Shown: positions 7,369 to 15,788, numbered from the stretch's first letter. The stretch: DNA of 15,819 nucleotides from an uncultured Bacteroidales bacterium (GCA_937901525.1 CALDHX010000092.1:1-15819), one strand, 5' to 3'. A program made the numbers and translations. Notes: generated by a model from the sequence alone, not told the origin.

Positions 7369-10300
7369 TTAATCAAAAGATACCTCTAAGTTCAAACCTC
7401 TTAATTCATGAATTAAAACATTAAATGATTCAGGAATACCAGGAACAGGCATATTATCACCTTTTACAATAGCTTCGTATGCTTTTGCTCTTCCTACTAC
7501 ATCATCTGATTTTACAGTTAAAATTTCTTGTAAAATATGAGATGCTCCAAATGCTTCTAATGCCCAAACTTCCATTTCCCCAAATCTTTGTCCACCGAAT
7601 TGAGCTTTACCTCCAAGCGGTTGTTGAGTAATTAATGAATAAGGTCCTATACTTCTCGCATGCATCTTATCATCTATCATATGATGAAGTTTCAACATAT
7701 AAACATATCCAACTGTTGCTGGTTGGTCAAAAACTTCTCCTGTTTCTCCATCTCTCAAATAGCATTTACCATTATGAGGCAATCCTGCTTTATCCATAAA
7801 TTCATTTACTTCTTCCAATGTAGCACCATCAAAAATAGGTGTATGGAATCTTAAATTCAATTCATGACCGGCCCAACCTAAAACAGTTTCAAATATTTGA
7901 CCTAAGTTCATACGAGAAGGCACACCCAATGGATTTAAAACTATATCTACAGGTTTACCATTATCTAAGAATGGCATATCTTCTTCTCTTACAATTTTTG
8001 CGACAATACCCTTATTACCATGTCGACCAGCCATTTTATCTCCTACTTTCAGTTTTCTCTTCTTAGCTATATATATTTTAGCCATTTGAACAATTCCTGA
8101 AGGCAAATCATCACCTATAGTAGAAGCATATATCTGACGAGCTAAAGTACCTTGAATTTCTCTACATTTTATATTATAATTATTTAATATTTCCTTAACT
8201 AATTCATTAGTTGAAGGATCTGTTGTCCAATCATTTGACGCTAAATTATTATAATCTATAGTAGATAGTAATTTTTGGGTAAACTTAGTTTTTTCAGGGA
8301 CATATTCTTCTCCATAAGTAGAATATACTCCTGCTGATATTTTTCCTGTAAGTAATACGAATAACTTATCTATAAATTTACTTTTAAGACTTTTTTCCTC
8401 TAATTCGTATTTTTCTTTCAGTTCTTTTACGATTTCATTATCTCTTTGACGAGACTTCTTGTCTTTTATAAAACGAGTGAATAACTTCTTATCTATAACA
8501 ACTCCACTTATTGAAGGTGGAACTTTTAAAGAAGCATCTTTTACATCTCCAGCTTTATCTCCAAATATTGCTCTCAACAATTTCTCTTCAGGAGTTGGAT
8601 CAGATTCTCCCTTAGGAGTTATTTTACCAACTAAAATATCCCCTTCTTTAACCTCAGCACCTATTCTTATCATACCATTTTCATCTAAATCTTTAGTTGC
8701 CTCTGTGCTAACGTTAGGAATATCTCTTGTTAATTCTTCTAATCCTCGTTTTGTTTCTCTTACTTCTGTAATAAATTCTTCAACGTGAACAGAAGTAAAT
8801 ATATCTTCTTTTACAACTCTTTCTGATATAACTATAGCATCCTCATAGTTATATCCTTTCCATGGCATGAAAGCAACTTGTAAATTTCTTCCAAGAGCTA
8901 AAACACCATCCTTAGTTGCATATCCTTCACAAAGTACTTGTCCTTTAACAACCTTATCTCCTTTATTTACAATAGGTCTAAGATTTATTGACGTACTTTG
9001 ATTTGTACGTTGGAACTTAGTAAGTTTATATACTTTTGTATCATCATCAAAACTTACAGCTCTTTCTTTTTCATCTCTTTCGTAACGAATAACTATTTCT
9101 CGTGCATCAACAAATTCTACTATTCCATCTCCTTCTGCATGAAGAAGTACGCGAGAATCGCATGCAACAGATGGTTCTATACCTGTTCCTACAATAGGAA
9201 TTTCAGGATTTAACAAAGGAACTGCTTGACGCATCATATTTGAACCCATCAAAGCTCTATTAGCATCATTATGTTCCAAGAAAGGTATTAAAGAAGCTGC
9301 AATTGAAGCAATTTGATTAGATGCAACGTCCATCAAATCAACTTTATCAGGAGAAACAATAGGGAAATCCGCCATTTGACGAGTTTTTATTCTATCTCCA
9401 ACAAAACGATTCTTTTCATCTATATCAGTTGCAGCTTGTGCTACTATTTTATCTTCTTCTTCCTCAGCAGTTAGGTAAACAGCTCCATCTTCAACAAGCA
9501 CTTTACCATTTTCAACTTTATAATAAGGAGTTTCTATAAATCCCAAATTGTTTATCTTAGCAAACACACTTAAAGAAGAAATCAAACCAATATTAGGTCC
9601 TTCTGGAGTTTCTATTGTACACAAACGTCCATAATGAGTGTAGTGTACGTCTCTAACCTCAAAACCGGCTCTTTCTCTTGACAAACCACCAGGTCCTAAA
9701 GCAGAAATTCTTCTTTTATGAGTTATTTCAGACAAAGGATTTGTCTGATCCATAAATTGAGACAATTGATTCGTTCCAAAGAACGTATTTATAACAGAAG
9801 ATAATGTTTTTGCATTAATAAGATCTGTAGGAGTAAATACTTCATTATCTCTTACATTCATACGTTCACGAATTGTACGAGACATTCTTGACAATCCTAC
9901 TCCAAATTGAGCAGATAATTGTTCTCCAACAGTTCTTACCCTACGATTACTTAAGTGGTCAATATCATCAACCTCTGTTTTAGAATTAATAAGTTCTATT
10001 AAGTACTTTATAATGGATATTATATCTTCTTTTGTTAAAACACGAATATCATCACTTACATTCAAGTTAAGTTTTGTATTTATTCTATAACGTCCAACAT
10101 CACCTAAATCATATCTCTTGTCAGAGAAGAATAATTTTTCAATTATACCCCTTGCTGTTTCTTCATCAGGTGGTTCAGCACTTCTCAATTGCCTATATAT
10201 ATATTCAACAGCCTCCTTGGCATTATTGGCTGTATCCTTTTGTAACGTATTAAATATTATGGAATAATCAGTAGAAGCCGCATCATCATTATGCAATAAT

Positions 10301-11172
10301 ATAGTCTTAACTCCTGAATCCAAGATAAGATCTATGTGTTCTTGCTCCAAAACGACTTCTCTATCTATAATCGTCTCGGTTCTTTCTATAGAAATAACCG
10401 ATCCAGTATCTTCATCAACAAAATCTTCAATCCAAGATCTAACAATACGAGCAGCTAATCTCTTACCAACAACCTTTTTCAAATTGGTTTTAGTTACCTT
10501 TACTTCTTGTGCTAAATCAAAGATTTCTAATATATCCTTATCAGTTTCATAACCAACAGCTCTCAACAAAGTTGTAATAGGCAGTTTTTTCTTTCTGTCT
10601 ATATAAGCATACATAACATTGTTTATATCGGTCGTGAACTCCATCCAAGAACCTTTAAACGGAATAATTCTTGCAGAATACAATTGCATTCCATTTGAGT
10701 GAGTACTTGTTCCAAAAAACACACCAGGAGAACGGTGTAATTGAGAAACAACAACTCTTTCCGCTCCATTTATAACAAAAGTTCCCTTAGGCGTCATATA
10801 AGGAATCATACCTAAGTAAACATCTTGAATCACAGTATCAAAATCCTCATGTTCAGGATCTGTACAATATAATTTCAATTTTGCTTTTAATGGAACACTA
10901 AAAGTCAACCCTCTTTCTATACATTCTTCAATAGTATATCGAGGAGGATCAATAAAATAGTCAAGAAACTCTAAAACAAAATTATTTCTTGCGTCTGTTA
11001 TAGGAAAATTTTCAGAAAACACCTTATATAAACCTTCATTTACTCTATTTTCTGAATTTGTTTCCAATTGAAAGAAGTCTTTAAAAGACTTCAATTGAAT
11101 ATCTAAAAAATCAGGATATTCAAAATGTTTTACTGATGCAAAACTAACTAATTTTGGGGTTTTACGTGCCAA
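7369..11172 (-). CDS. rpoB: RNA polymerase beta subunit
   Basis: This is the 1267-residue beta subunit, somewhat shorter than the 1342 of E. coli, as expected for Bacteroidota. The rifampicin-binding region runs about 466-492. Asp475, His485 and Ser490 correspond to E. coli D516, H526 and S531 (offset 41), so the usual resistance positions look wild type. Also visible are RNNFVLEFLDYF near 62-73, the DFDGD-independent clamp/flap motifs GPNIGLI near 525-531, KMAGRHGNKG, and the C-terminal block PLGGKAQFGGQRFGEMEVWALEA interacting with beta'. The start is a TTG (11172-11170). An in-frame TAA lies seven codons upstream, there is no ATG between them, and the next Met is far inside the conserved protein. 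Alignment to Bacteroides RpoB from memory supports this N-terminus. It is 109 bases after rplL, with a hairpin between, and 35 bases before rpoC. Confidence 0.98.
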   Translation of the reverse strand: MARKTPKLVSFASVKHFEYPDFLDIQLKSFKDFFQLETNSENRVNEGLYKVFSENFPITDARNNFVLEFLDYFIDPPRYTIEECIERGLTFSVPLKAKLKLYCTDPEHEDFDTVIQDVYLGMIPYMTPKGTFVINGAERVVVSQLHRSPGVFFGTSTHSNGMQLYSARIIPFKGSWMEFTTDINNVMYAYIDRKKKLPITTLLRAVGYETDKDILEIFDLAQEVKVTKTNLKKVVGKRLAARIVRSWIEDFVDEDTGSVISIERTETIIDREVVLEQEHIDLILDSGVKTILLHNDDAASTDYSIIFNTLQKDTANNAKEAVEYIYRQLRSAEPPDEETARGIIEKLFFSDKRYDLGDVGRYRINTKLNLNVSDDIRVLTKEDIISIIKYLIELINSKTEVDDIDHLSNRRVRTVGEQLSAQFGVGLSRMSRTIRERMNVRDNEVFTPTDLINAKTLSSVINTFFGTNQLSQFMDQTNPLSEITHKRRISALGPGGLSRERAGFEVRDVHYTHYGRLCTIETPEGPNIGLISSLSVFAKINNLGFIETPYYKVENGKVLVEDGAVYLTAEEEEDKIVAQAATDIDEKNRFVGDRIKTRQMADFPIVSPDKVDLMDVASNQIASIAASLIPFLEHNDANRALMGSNMMRQAVPLLNPEIPIVGTGIEPSVACDSRVLLHAEGDGIVEFVDAREIVIRYERDEKERAVSFDDDTKVYKLTKFQRTNQSTSINLRPIVNKGDKVVKGQVLCEGYATKDGVLALGRNLQVAFMPWKGYNYEDAIVISERVVKEDIFTSVHVEEFITEVRETKRGLEELTRDIPNVSTEATKDLDENGMIRIGAEVKEGDILVGKITPKGESDPTPEEKLLRAIFGDKAGDVKDASLKVPPSISGVVIDKKLFTRFIKDKKSRQRDNEIVKELKEKYELEEKSLKSKFIDKLFVLLTGKISAGVYSTYGEEYVPEKTKFTQKLLSTIDYNNLASNDWTTDPSTNELVKEILNNYNIKCREIQGTLARQIYASTIGDDLPSGIVQMAKIYIAKKRKLKVGDKMAGRHGNKGIVAKIVREEDMPFLDNGKPVDIVLNPLGVPSRMNLGQIFETVLGWAGHELNLRFHTPIFDGATLEEVNEFMDKAGLPHNGKCYLRDGETGEVFDQPATVGYVYMLKLHHMIDDKMHARSIGPYSLITQQPLGGKAQFGGQRFGEMEVWALEAFGASHILQEILTVKSDDVVGRAKAYEAIVKGDNMPVPGIPESFNVLIHELRGLNLEVSFD

Positions 11173-11216
11173 GGCTTTTAAAATTAAAGGTTAAAAAATA
11201 AGTTAGATAAAACACA

Positions 11217-11261
11217 ATTAAGGAATAGGTATTCTTATACAGAATACCATATTCCCTTAAT
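11217..11261 (-). promoter_or_regulatory. Long hairpin between rplL and rpoB
   Basis: The arms 11217-11235 and 11241-11261 form about 19 bp with two single-base bulges and a 5-base loop (GTATA on the minus strand). On the minus strand the sequence after the stem (TTGTGTTTTATC) is only partly U-rich, so it is not a strong terminator. In E. coli the same gap carries an attenuator and an RNase III site that lower rpoBC relative to rplJL; a similar role here is inferred from position. Confidence 0.65.
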
Positions 11262-11281
11262 ATCTATTGTGGTGAAATGTC

Positions 11282-11656
11282 TTACTTAATTTCAACCTTT
11301 GCACCAGCTTCTTCTAACGCTTTTTTCAAAGATTCAGCTTCATCTTTAGAAACTCCTTCTTTCAATGTTTTAGGAGCAGCATCTACTAATTCTTTAGCTT
11401 CTTTTAATCCTAAAGAGCAAAGATCTTTAACTAACTTAACAACATTTAATTTTGAAGCACCAGCTTCTGCTAAAACTACATCAAATGCAGTTTTTTCTTC
11501 TACTGCTGCTGCAGCTGCTGCTGGACCTGCTGCTACTGCTACTGCAGCTGCTGCTGGTTCAATACCATATTCTTCTTTTAAAATATCAGCTAACTCTTTT
11601 ACTTCTTTTACAGACAAATTAACTAATTGTTCTGCGAATGCTTTTAAATCTGCCAT
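11282..11656 (-). CDS. rplL: 50S ribosomal protein L7/L12
   Basis: This 124-residue stalk protein recruits translational GTPases such as EF-Tu and EF-G. The N-terminal dimerisation domain is about 1-33, the Ala/Val/Pro-rich flexible hinge about 34-52, and the C-terminal factor-binding domain about 55-124, with KTAFDVVL, LGLKEAKELVD and the C-terminal AKVEIK. The hinge is encoded by a run of GCA/GCT codons that makes a short local GC-rich stretch. The start is an ATG preceded by an A-rich leader and no Shine-Dalgarno. It lies 52 bases after rplJ, and several copies bind each L10. Length and all domains are normal. Confidence 0.98.
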   Translation of the reverse strand: MADLKAFAEQLVNLSVKEVKELADILKEEYGIEPAAAAVAVAAGPAAAAAAVEEKTAFDVVLAEAGASKLNVVKLVKDLCSLGLKEAKELVDAAPKTLKEGVSKDEAESLKKALEEAGAKVEIK

Positions 11657-11708
11657 TTTATTTTTGATTTAATATGTTTTACAATTCTTTTTTTTTACTT
11701 AAAATTTC

Positions 11709-12230
11709 TTATTCGGCTCTTTCCGATAATGTTTTTACTACACCTGATAACGTATTTGCACCTGACTGCAAAGCTCCAATAACATTTTTAACAGGAGCTT
11801 GAAGAGCTGCAACAATATCAGCAACAAGTTCGTTCTTAGACTTGATTGCTATCAACTCTTCTAATGCTGCATCACCTACATAGAAACACTCTTCAACATA
11901 AGCTGATTTTAGAGCAGGTTTTTCACCATTTGCTCTGAATGCTTTTATCAGTTTTGCAGGTGCATTATTAACGTTAGAAAGCATAACAGAAGTAGAACCT
12001 TTGAAAGTTGGAAATAATTCTGAATAATCAATATCCATTTTTTCCAAAGCCTTGATCAACAAGGTATTCTTCACAACTAATAACTTAACATCATTACGGA
12101 AGCACATTCTTCTTAACTTTGCAGTTTCAACAGAATTTAATCCATCTATACTAACAAAATAAATGTAAGGATATTTAGAAATTTCCGCTCCGATGTTTTC
12201 TATTAGCTGACTTTTTTCTTCCTTTCTCAT
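11709..12230 (-). CDS. rplJ: 50S ribosomal protein L10
   Basis: This 173-residue protein anchors L7/L12 dimers to the ribosome through its C-terminal helix. The N-terminal 23S-binding domain carries the typical MRKEEK start, the VSIDGLNSVETAKLRR region and VVKNTLL (about 52-58). The C-terminal helix region (about 135-173) ends in TLSERAE. Only 21 bases separate it from rplA, so the long L10-binding leader found before rplJ in E. coli cannot fit between these genes; if L10 feedback exists it must use rplA coding sequence or another site. Size and motifs are those of the family. Confidence 0.97.
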   Translation of the reverse strand: MRKEEKSQLIENIGAEISKYPYIYFVSIDGLNSVETAKLRRMCFRNDVKLLVVKNTLLIKALEKMDIDYSELFPTFKGSTSVMLSNVNNAPAKLIKAFRANGEKPALKSAYVEECFYVGDAALEELIAIKSKNELVADIVAALQAPVKNVIGALQSGANTLSGVVKTLSERAE

Positions 12231-12251
12231 ATTTTCAAACTTTTTCTGAGA

Positions 12252-12947
12252 TTATTTGTTTATTGACTTTGGATCAACTTTTACACCTGGGCTCATAGTT
12301 GAAGAAACAGTTACGCTTTTTACGTATGTACCCTTTGCTGCCGCTGGTTTCAATTTTATGATAGCTTGTAACACTTCCATAGCATTTTCGTAAATCTTAT
12401 TAGAATCAAAAGACATACGAGCAACACTTGCGTGTACTATACCATACTTATCAACTTTGAAATCAATTTTACCGGCTTTAACTTCTTGAACGGCCTTACC
12501 TATTTCCATTGTTACAGTACCTGTTTTAGGGTTTGGCATAAGACCTCTTGGTCCTAAGATTTTTCCCAAAGCACCTACCTTAGGCATAACACTTGGCATA
12601 GTGATAATAACATCGACATCCGTCCAACCGCCTTTAATTTTGTCGATGTATTCATCTAATCCAAAATAATCAGCTCCGGCAGCCTTAGCTTCTTCCTCTT
12701 TATCAGGAGTACACAATACAAGCACTCTTTTTGTTTTACCTGTTCCATGTGGCAAAGTAACAATACCTCTTACCATTTGGTTTGCTTTACGAGGGTCAAC
12801 ACCCAAACGAACATCCAAATCAAAAGAAGCATCAAACTTTGTATAAGTAATATTTTTTACCACTTCAACAGCTTCTTCCAAAGAATACTCTTTTAGCGTA
12901 TCAAATTTTGCTAAAGCCTCTCTTTGTTTTTTCGATTGTTTTGCCAT
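12252..12947 (-). CDS. rplA: 50S ribosomal protein L1
   Basis: This 231-residue protein of the L1 stalk binds 23S rRNA and helps release the E-site tRNA. Recognisable segments are FDASFDLDVRLGVDPRKANQ near 38-57, LPHGTGK near 65-71, the MPKVGALGKILGPRGLMPNPKTG block near 121-143 and KVDKYGIVHASVARMSF near 164-180. In other bacteria L1 represses its own operon by binding the rplK leader; I could not identify such a site in the 48 bases before rplK here. It is 40 bases after rplK and 21 before rplJ. Confidence 0.98.
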   Translation of the reverse strand: MAKQSKKQREALAKFDTLKEYSLEEAVEVVKNITYTKFDASFDLDVRLGVDPRKANQMVRGIVTLPHGTGKTKRVLVLCTPDKEEEAKAAGADYFGLDEYIDKIKGGWTDVDVIITMPSVMPKVGALGKILGPRGLMPNPKTGTVTMEIGKAVQEVKAGKIDFKVDKYGIVHASVARMSFDSNKIYENAMEVLQAIIKLKPAAAKGTYVKSVTVSSTMSPGVKVDPKSINK

Positions 12948-12987
12948 TAATTTACGTTTTTTACTTTTTAATATTCATGTTAAAGAA

Positions 12988-13413
12988 TTATTCTTCAACA
13001 ACAATACCCATACTTCTTGCTGTTCCTTTCACAATACTGATTGCTGCTTCAATAGTAAAACAATTTAAGTCAACCATTTTAGCTTCAGCAATTGCTTTTA
13101 TTTGTTCCATTTTAAGAGTTGCCACCTTATTTCTATTTGGTTCACCTGAACCACTCTTTAAGTTAGCAGCTTCTTTCAATTGAACAGCAACAGGTGGGGT
13201 TTTAATTACAAAATCAAAGGATTTATCTGTGTAAACAGTGATAATTGCTGGAATCAATTTACCTGCTTGGTCTTGTGTTCTAGCATTAAACTGTTTACAA
13301 AACTCCATAATATTAACACCTTTAGCACCTAACGCAGGTCCAACAGGTGGTGATGGATTTGCTTTTCCTCCTGGAATTTGTAATTTAATTAATCCTGCAA
13401 CTTCTTTAGCCAT
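12988..13413 (-). CDS. rplK: 50S ribosomal protein L11
   Basis: This 141-residue protein of the GTPase-associated centre binds 23S rRNA helices 43/44. The N-terminal domain has the proline-rich loop KANPSPPVGPALG at 17-29, including Pro22 and Pro26, positions where changes give thiostrepton resistance in other bacteria; both are the normal residue. The C-terminal rRNA-binding domain includes KTPP at 71-74 and ends in GTARSMGI. Starts at ATG 48 bases after nusG with an AT-rich leader. Confidence 0.98.
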   Translation of the reverse strand: MAKEVAGLIKLQIPGGKANPSPPVGPALGAKGVNIMEFCKQFNARTQDQAGKLIPAIITVYTDKSFDFVIKTPPVAVQLKEAANLKSGSGEPNRNKVATLKMEQIKAIAEAKMVDLNCFTIEAAISIVKGTARSMGIVVEE

Positions 13414-13461
13414 TTTACTAACGTGCGTTTTAATTTTGAATAATTAAATACTTACTTGAAA

Positions 13462-14010
13462 TTACTTTATTACTTGAACAAATGACAACTCAACAGGAGT
13501 TCTTCTGCCAAATATCTTAACGATAACCATTAATTTTTTCTTTTCTAAGTTTATCTCATCAATAACACCAGAAAAACTATTGAATGGTCCATCAATAATT
13601 TTAACAGTTTCACCTAAAATAAACGGCTCCATTAATTCCTCTTCGCTATCAATCATTTCATCGACTTGTCCCAAGATACGCTTAACTTCATCTTCCAATA
13701 AAGGAACAGGAGTGCCATCTTTTTGAGTCAAAAAACCAATAACATTAGGAACATTTTTAATAGCATGCATCACTTCTCCTTCTAAAGTTGCTTCTATCAA
13801 AACATAACCAGGAAAAAGCGTTCTATCTTTACTAACCCTCTTTCCATTACGTACAGAAAAAACTTTTTCAGTTGGAATCAAAACTTGAGAAACATACATT
13901 TCAAATCCGCTAAGTGCAACTTCATTTTCAATATACTCTTTAGCTTTCTTTTCCTTGCCAGCGATAGCCTTAACTACATACCATTTTTTAGGTTTTAGTC
14001 CCTCAGTCAT
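13462..14010 (-). CDS. nusG: Transcription elongation/termination factor NusG
   Basis: I take the ATG at 14010, giving 182 residues; a TTG two codons upstream would add only Met-Ile and has no advantage. NusG binds RNA polymerase through its NGN domain (about 7-110) and contacts Rho or ribosomal S10 through its KOW domain. Seen here: KKWYVVKAIAGKE at 8-20, the polymerase-contact segment LFPGYVLIE at 65-73, and the KOW block with GPFNSFSGVIDEIN at 141-154 and IFGRRTPVEL at 166-175. It is the housekeeping form, not the divergent UpxY-type paralogue of Bacteroides capsule loci. It lies downstream of secE across a 99-base gap that holds a dyad, and 48 bases before rplK. Confidence 0.97.
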   Translation of the reverse strand: MTEGLKPKKWYVVKAIAGKEKKAKEYIENEVALSGFEMYVSQVLIPTEKVFSVRNGKRVSKDRTLFPGYVLIEATLEGEVMHAIKNVPNVIGFLTQKDGTPVPLLEDEVKRILGQVDEMIDSEEELMEPFILGETVKIIDGPFNSFSGVIDEINLEKKKLMVIVKIFGRRTPVELSFVQVIK

Positions 14011-14055
14011 AATCAAGAATTATTGTGTAATTATCAAATAACAAAATATAAACCA

Positions 14056-14105
14056 ATCACTATATCTCACGGTATAGAACCTTTGGGAAGCTTAGATATA
14101 GCAAT
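14056..14105 (-). promoter_or_regulatory. Dyad in the secE-nusG gap
   Basis: The outer arms 14056-14067 and 14094-14105 form 12 pairs as RNA on the minus strand, two of them G-U. The 26-base loop can form either of two small inner stems (CC-CAAA-GG or GGT-TCTAT-ACC) that exclude each other. There is no U-tract after it, so it is not an intrinsic terminator. Possible roles are processing or a leader element for nusG; this is inferred from structure only. Confidence 0.45.
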
Positions 14106-14109
14106 AAGA

Positions 14110-14328
14110 TTATCCTATAAGTTCATAAAGAAAACCTAACAAACCTTTCCACTCTAATGTCGGATGCACACCCATTAACATATCCATAGCGAAAATAACA
14201 AGTGCGATTATCAATGATGCAACAAAGACAACCACAGTACTATTTGTCAATTCTGACATAGTTGGCCATGATACTTTGTGCATAAGTTCATCATAGCTAT
14301 TCTTTATATAATTAACAATCTTAGACAT
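14110..14328 (-). CDS. secE: Preprotein translocase subunit SecE
   Basis: This 72-residue protein stabilises SecY in the inner-membrane protein-export channel. The amphipathic N-terminal helix contains the family hallmark KVSWP at 18-22, followed by a single membrane segment at about 31-50 (VVVFVASLIIALVIFAMDM). The short single-span form is usual outside the enteric bacteria. It starts at ATG 27 bases after tRNA-Trp and is followed by nusG, the classical secE-nusG order. Confidence 0.96.
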   Translation of the reverse strand: MSKIVNYIKNSYDELMHKVSWPTMSELTNSTVVVFVASLIIALVIFAMDMLMGVHPTLEWKGLLGFLYELIG

Positions 14329-14355
14329 CTATACTTTGTTTTTTTTATTTTTTAG

Positions 14356-14426
14356 CAGGGGCAGAGAGATTCGAACTCCCATCAATGGTTTTGGAGACCA
14401 CTATTCTGCCCTTAAACTATGCCCCT
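14356..14426 (-). tRNA. tRNA-Trp (anticodon CCA)
   Basis: On the minus strand the acceptor arms AGGGGCA and TGCCCCT pair over 7 bp with discriminator G. The anticodon loop is CTCCAAA, giving anticodon CCA. The T arm is GGGAG-TTCGAAT-CTCTC. Total length is 71 bases and the 3' CCA is not encoded (CTA follows), so it is added after transcription. It lies between tuf and secE and is probably processed from their message. Confidence 0.97.
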
Positions 14427-14430
14427 GAAT

Positions 14431-14452
14431 TGAGGGAATTTTACTTCCCTCA
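14431..14452 (-). promoter_or_regulatory. Hairpin between tuf and tRNA-Trp
   Basis: The arms tgagggaa (14431-14438) and ttccctca (14445-14452) pair perfectly around a 6-base loop. In the direction of transcription the stem is followed by AATTCAGGGG, with no U-tract; the T run lies on the other side and would only serve a plus-strand transcript, for which there is no gene. It sits 4 bases before the mature 5' end of the tRNA, so a processing or mRNA 3'-end role is likelier than termination. Confidence 0.6.
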
Positions 14453-14461
14453 GTTTTTATA

Positions 14462-15649
14462 TTAATCTAAAAGTTTTGTTACTTGACCAGCACCTACTGT
14501 TCTACCACCTTCACGGATAGCGAAACGTAAGTTTTCGTTCAATGCGATTTCAGAAATCAAATCAACAGTGATTGTTAAGTTATCTCCTGGCATAACCATA
14601 TCACGACCTTCTGGTAATGAGATTTCTCCTGTTACGTCAGTTGTTCTGAAATAGAATTGAGGACGATATTTATTGTGGAATGCTGTGTGACGTCCACCTT
14701 CTTCTTTCTTCAAGATATAAACCTCAGCTTGGAATTTCTTGTGTGGTTGAACTGAACCTGGTTTAGCAATAACCATACCACGACGGATTTCGTTTTTGTC
14801 TATACCACGAAGTAATAAACCTACGTTATCTCCAGCTTCTCCTTCATCTAACAATTTACGGAACATTTCAACTCCTGTAACTGTAGATTTCAATTTTTCA
14901 GCTCCCATACCTATGATATCAACTGCATCACCTACGTGGATAATACCAGTTTCAATACGACCTGTTGCAACAGTACCACGACCTGTGATAGAGAACACGT
15001 CTTCTATAGGCATCAAGAAATCTTTATCTTTATCTCTCATTGGAAGTGGAATCCATTCATCAACTGCATTCATCAATTCCATGATTTTTTCTACCCAAGT
15101 TGGTTCATTATTCAATCCACCAAGAGCAGATCCTCTGATAACTGGTGTGTTATCTCCGTCAAATTCATAGAATGATAATAAATCACGGATTTCCATTTCA
15201 ACAAGATCTAACAATTCTGGGTCATCAACCAAGTCAACTTTGTTCATGAAAACAACCAAACGAGGAACACCTACTTGACGAGCTAATAATATGTGTTCAC
15301 GAGTTTGAGGCATAGGACCATCTGTTGCTGCTACAACTATGATTGCTCCGTCCATTTGAGCCGCACCTGTAACCATATTCTTTACGTAGTCAGCGTGACC
15401 AGGACAGTCAACGTGAGCATAGTGACGATTTTCAGTTTGATACTCTACGTGAGCTGTATTAATAGTAATACCTCTTTCTTTTTCTTCAGGAGCAGAGTCA
15501 ATTGTATCGAATGATTTTACTTCTGAAAGACCTTTTGTAGCTAAAACTGAAGTAATAGCCGCAGTCAAAGTTGTTTTACCATGGTCAACGTGACCAATTG
15601 TTCCAATGTTAACGTGTGGTTTCGAACGTTCAAATTTTTCTTTTGCCAT
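14462..15649 (-). CDS. tuf: Elongation factor Tu
   Basis: This 395-residue GTPase delivers aminoacyl-tRNA to the ribosomal A site. G-domain motifs are all present: GHVDHGKT at 19-26 (G1), Thr62 in RGITIN (G2), DCPGH at 81-85 (G3, with the catalytic His85), NKVD at 136-139 (G4) and SAL at 174-176 (G5). Domains 2 and 3 follow, with GRGTVATGRIE near 223-233 and the normal C-terminus VTKLLD. The ATG at 15649 is preceded by 67 bases of very AT-rich leader after tRNA-Thr, with no Shine-Dalgarno I can see. The tRNA-tuf-tRNA-secE arrangement recalls the tufB locus of E. coli. Confidence 0.99.
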   Translation of the reverse strand: MAKEKFERSKPHVNIGTIGHVDHGKTTLTAAITSVLATKGLSEVKSFDTIDSAPEEKERGITINTAHVEYQTENRHYAHVDCPGHADYVKNMVTGAAQMDGAIIVVAATDGPMPQTREHILLARQVGVPRLVVFMNKVDLVDDPELLDLVEMEIRDLLSFYEFDGDNTPVIRGSALGGLNNEPTWVEKIMELMNAVDEWIPLPMRDKDKDFLMPIEDVFSITGRGTVATGRIETGIIHVGDAVDIIGMGAEKLKSTVTGVEMFRKLLDEGEAGDNVGLLLRGIDKNEIRRGMVIAKPGSVQPHKKFQAEVYILKKEEGGRHTAFHNKYRPQFYFRTTDVTGEISLPEGRDMVMPGDNLTITVDLISEIALNENLRFAIREGGRTVGAGQVTKLLD

Positions 15650-15716
15650 AATATTGACTTATTAATCGTTAAAAATTTCTATTTATTATTTATTATTTCT
15701 TACAAAACTCTTAAAG
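15650..15716 (-). other. AT-rich leader between tRNA-Thr and tuf
   Basis: These 67 bases are almost all A and T, with short tandem copies of a TATTATT-like unit around 15680-15698. I see no TAnnTTTG promoter motif and no stable hairpin, which fits tuf being expressed from a promoter upstream of the tRNA gene, outside the window. Confidence 0.5.

Positions 15717-15788
<72 letters not shown>

Noticed and set aside
9690..9780. Possible rifampicin-resistance changes in rpoB
   Set aside because: The residues equivalent to E. coli D516, H526, R529 and S531 are all wild type.
11507..11560. GC-rich trinucleotide run that looks like a microsatellite or a repeat array
   Set aside because: It is the codon run for the Ala-rich hinge of L7/L12, normal for the family.
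11277..11672. Plus-strand open frame of 131 codons opposite rplL
   Set aside because: It mirrors rplL almost exactly. Its Ala/Thr/Ser-rich translation comes from the reversed GCA/GCT hinge codons, and rplL is certain.
13414..13461. Possible L1-binding translational operator before rplK
   Set aside because: The 48 bases are mostly A and T and I could not draw the two-stem site that L1 recognises, so I make no claim.
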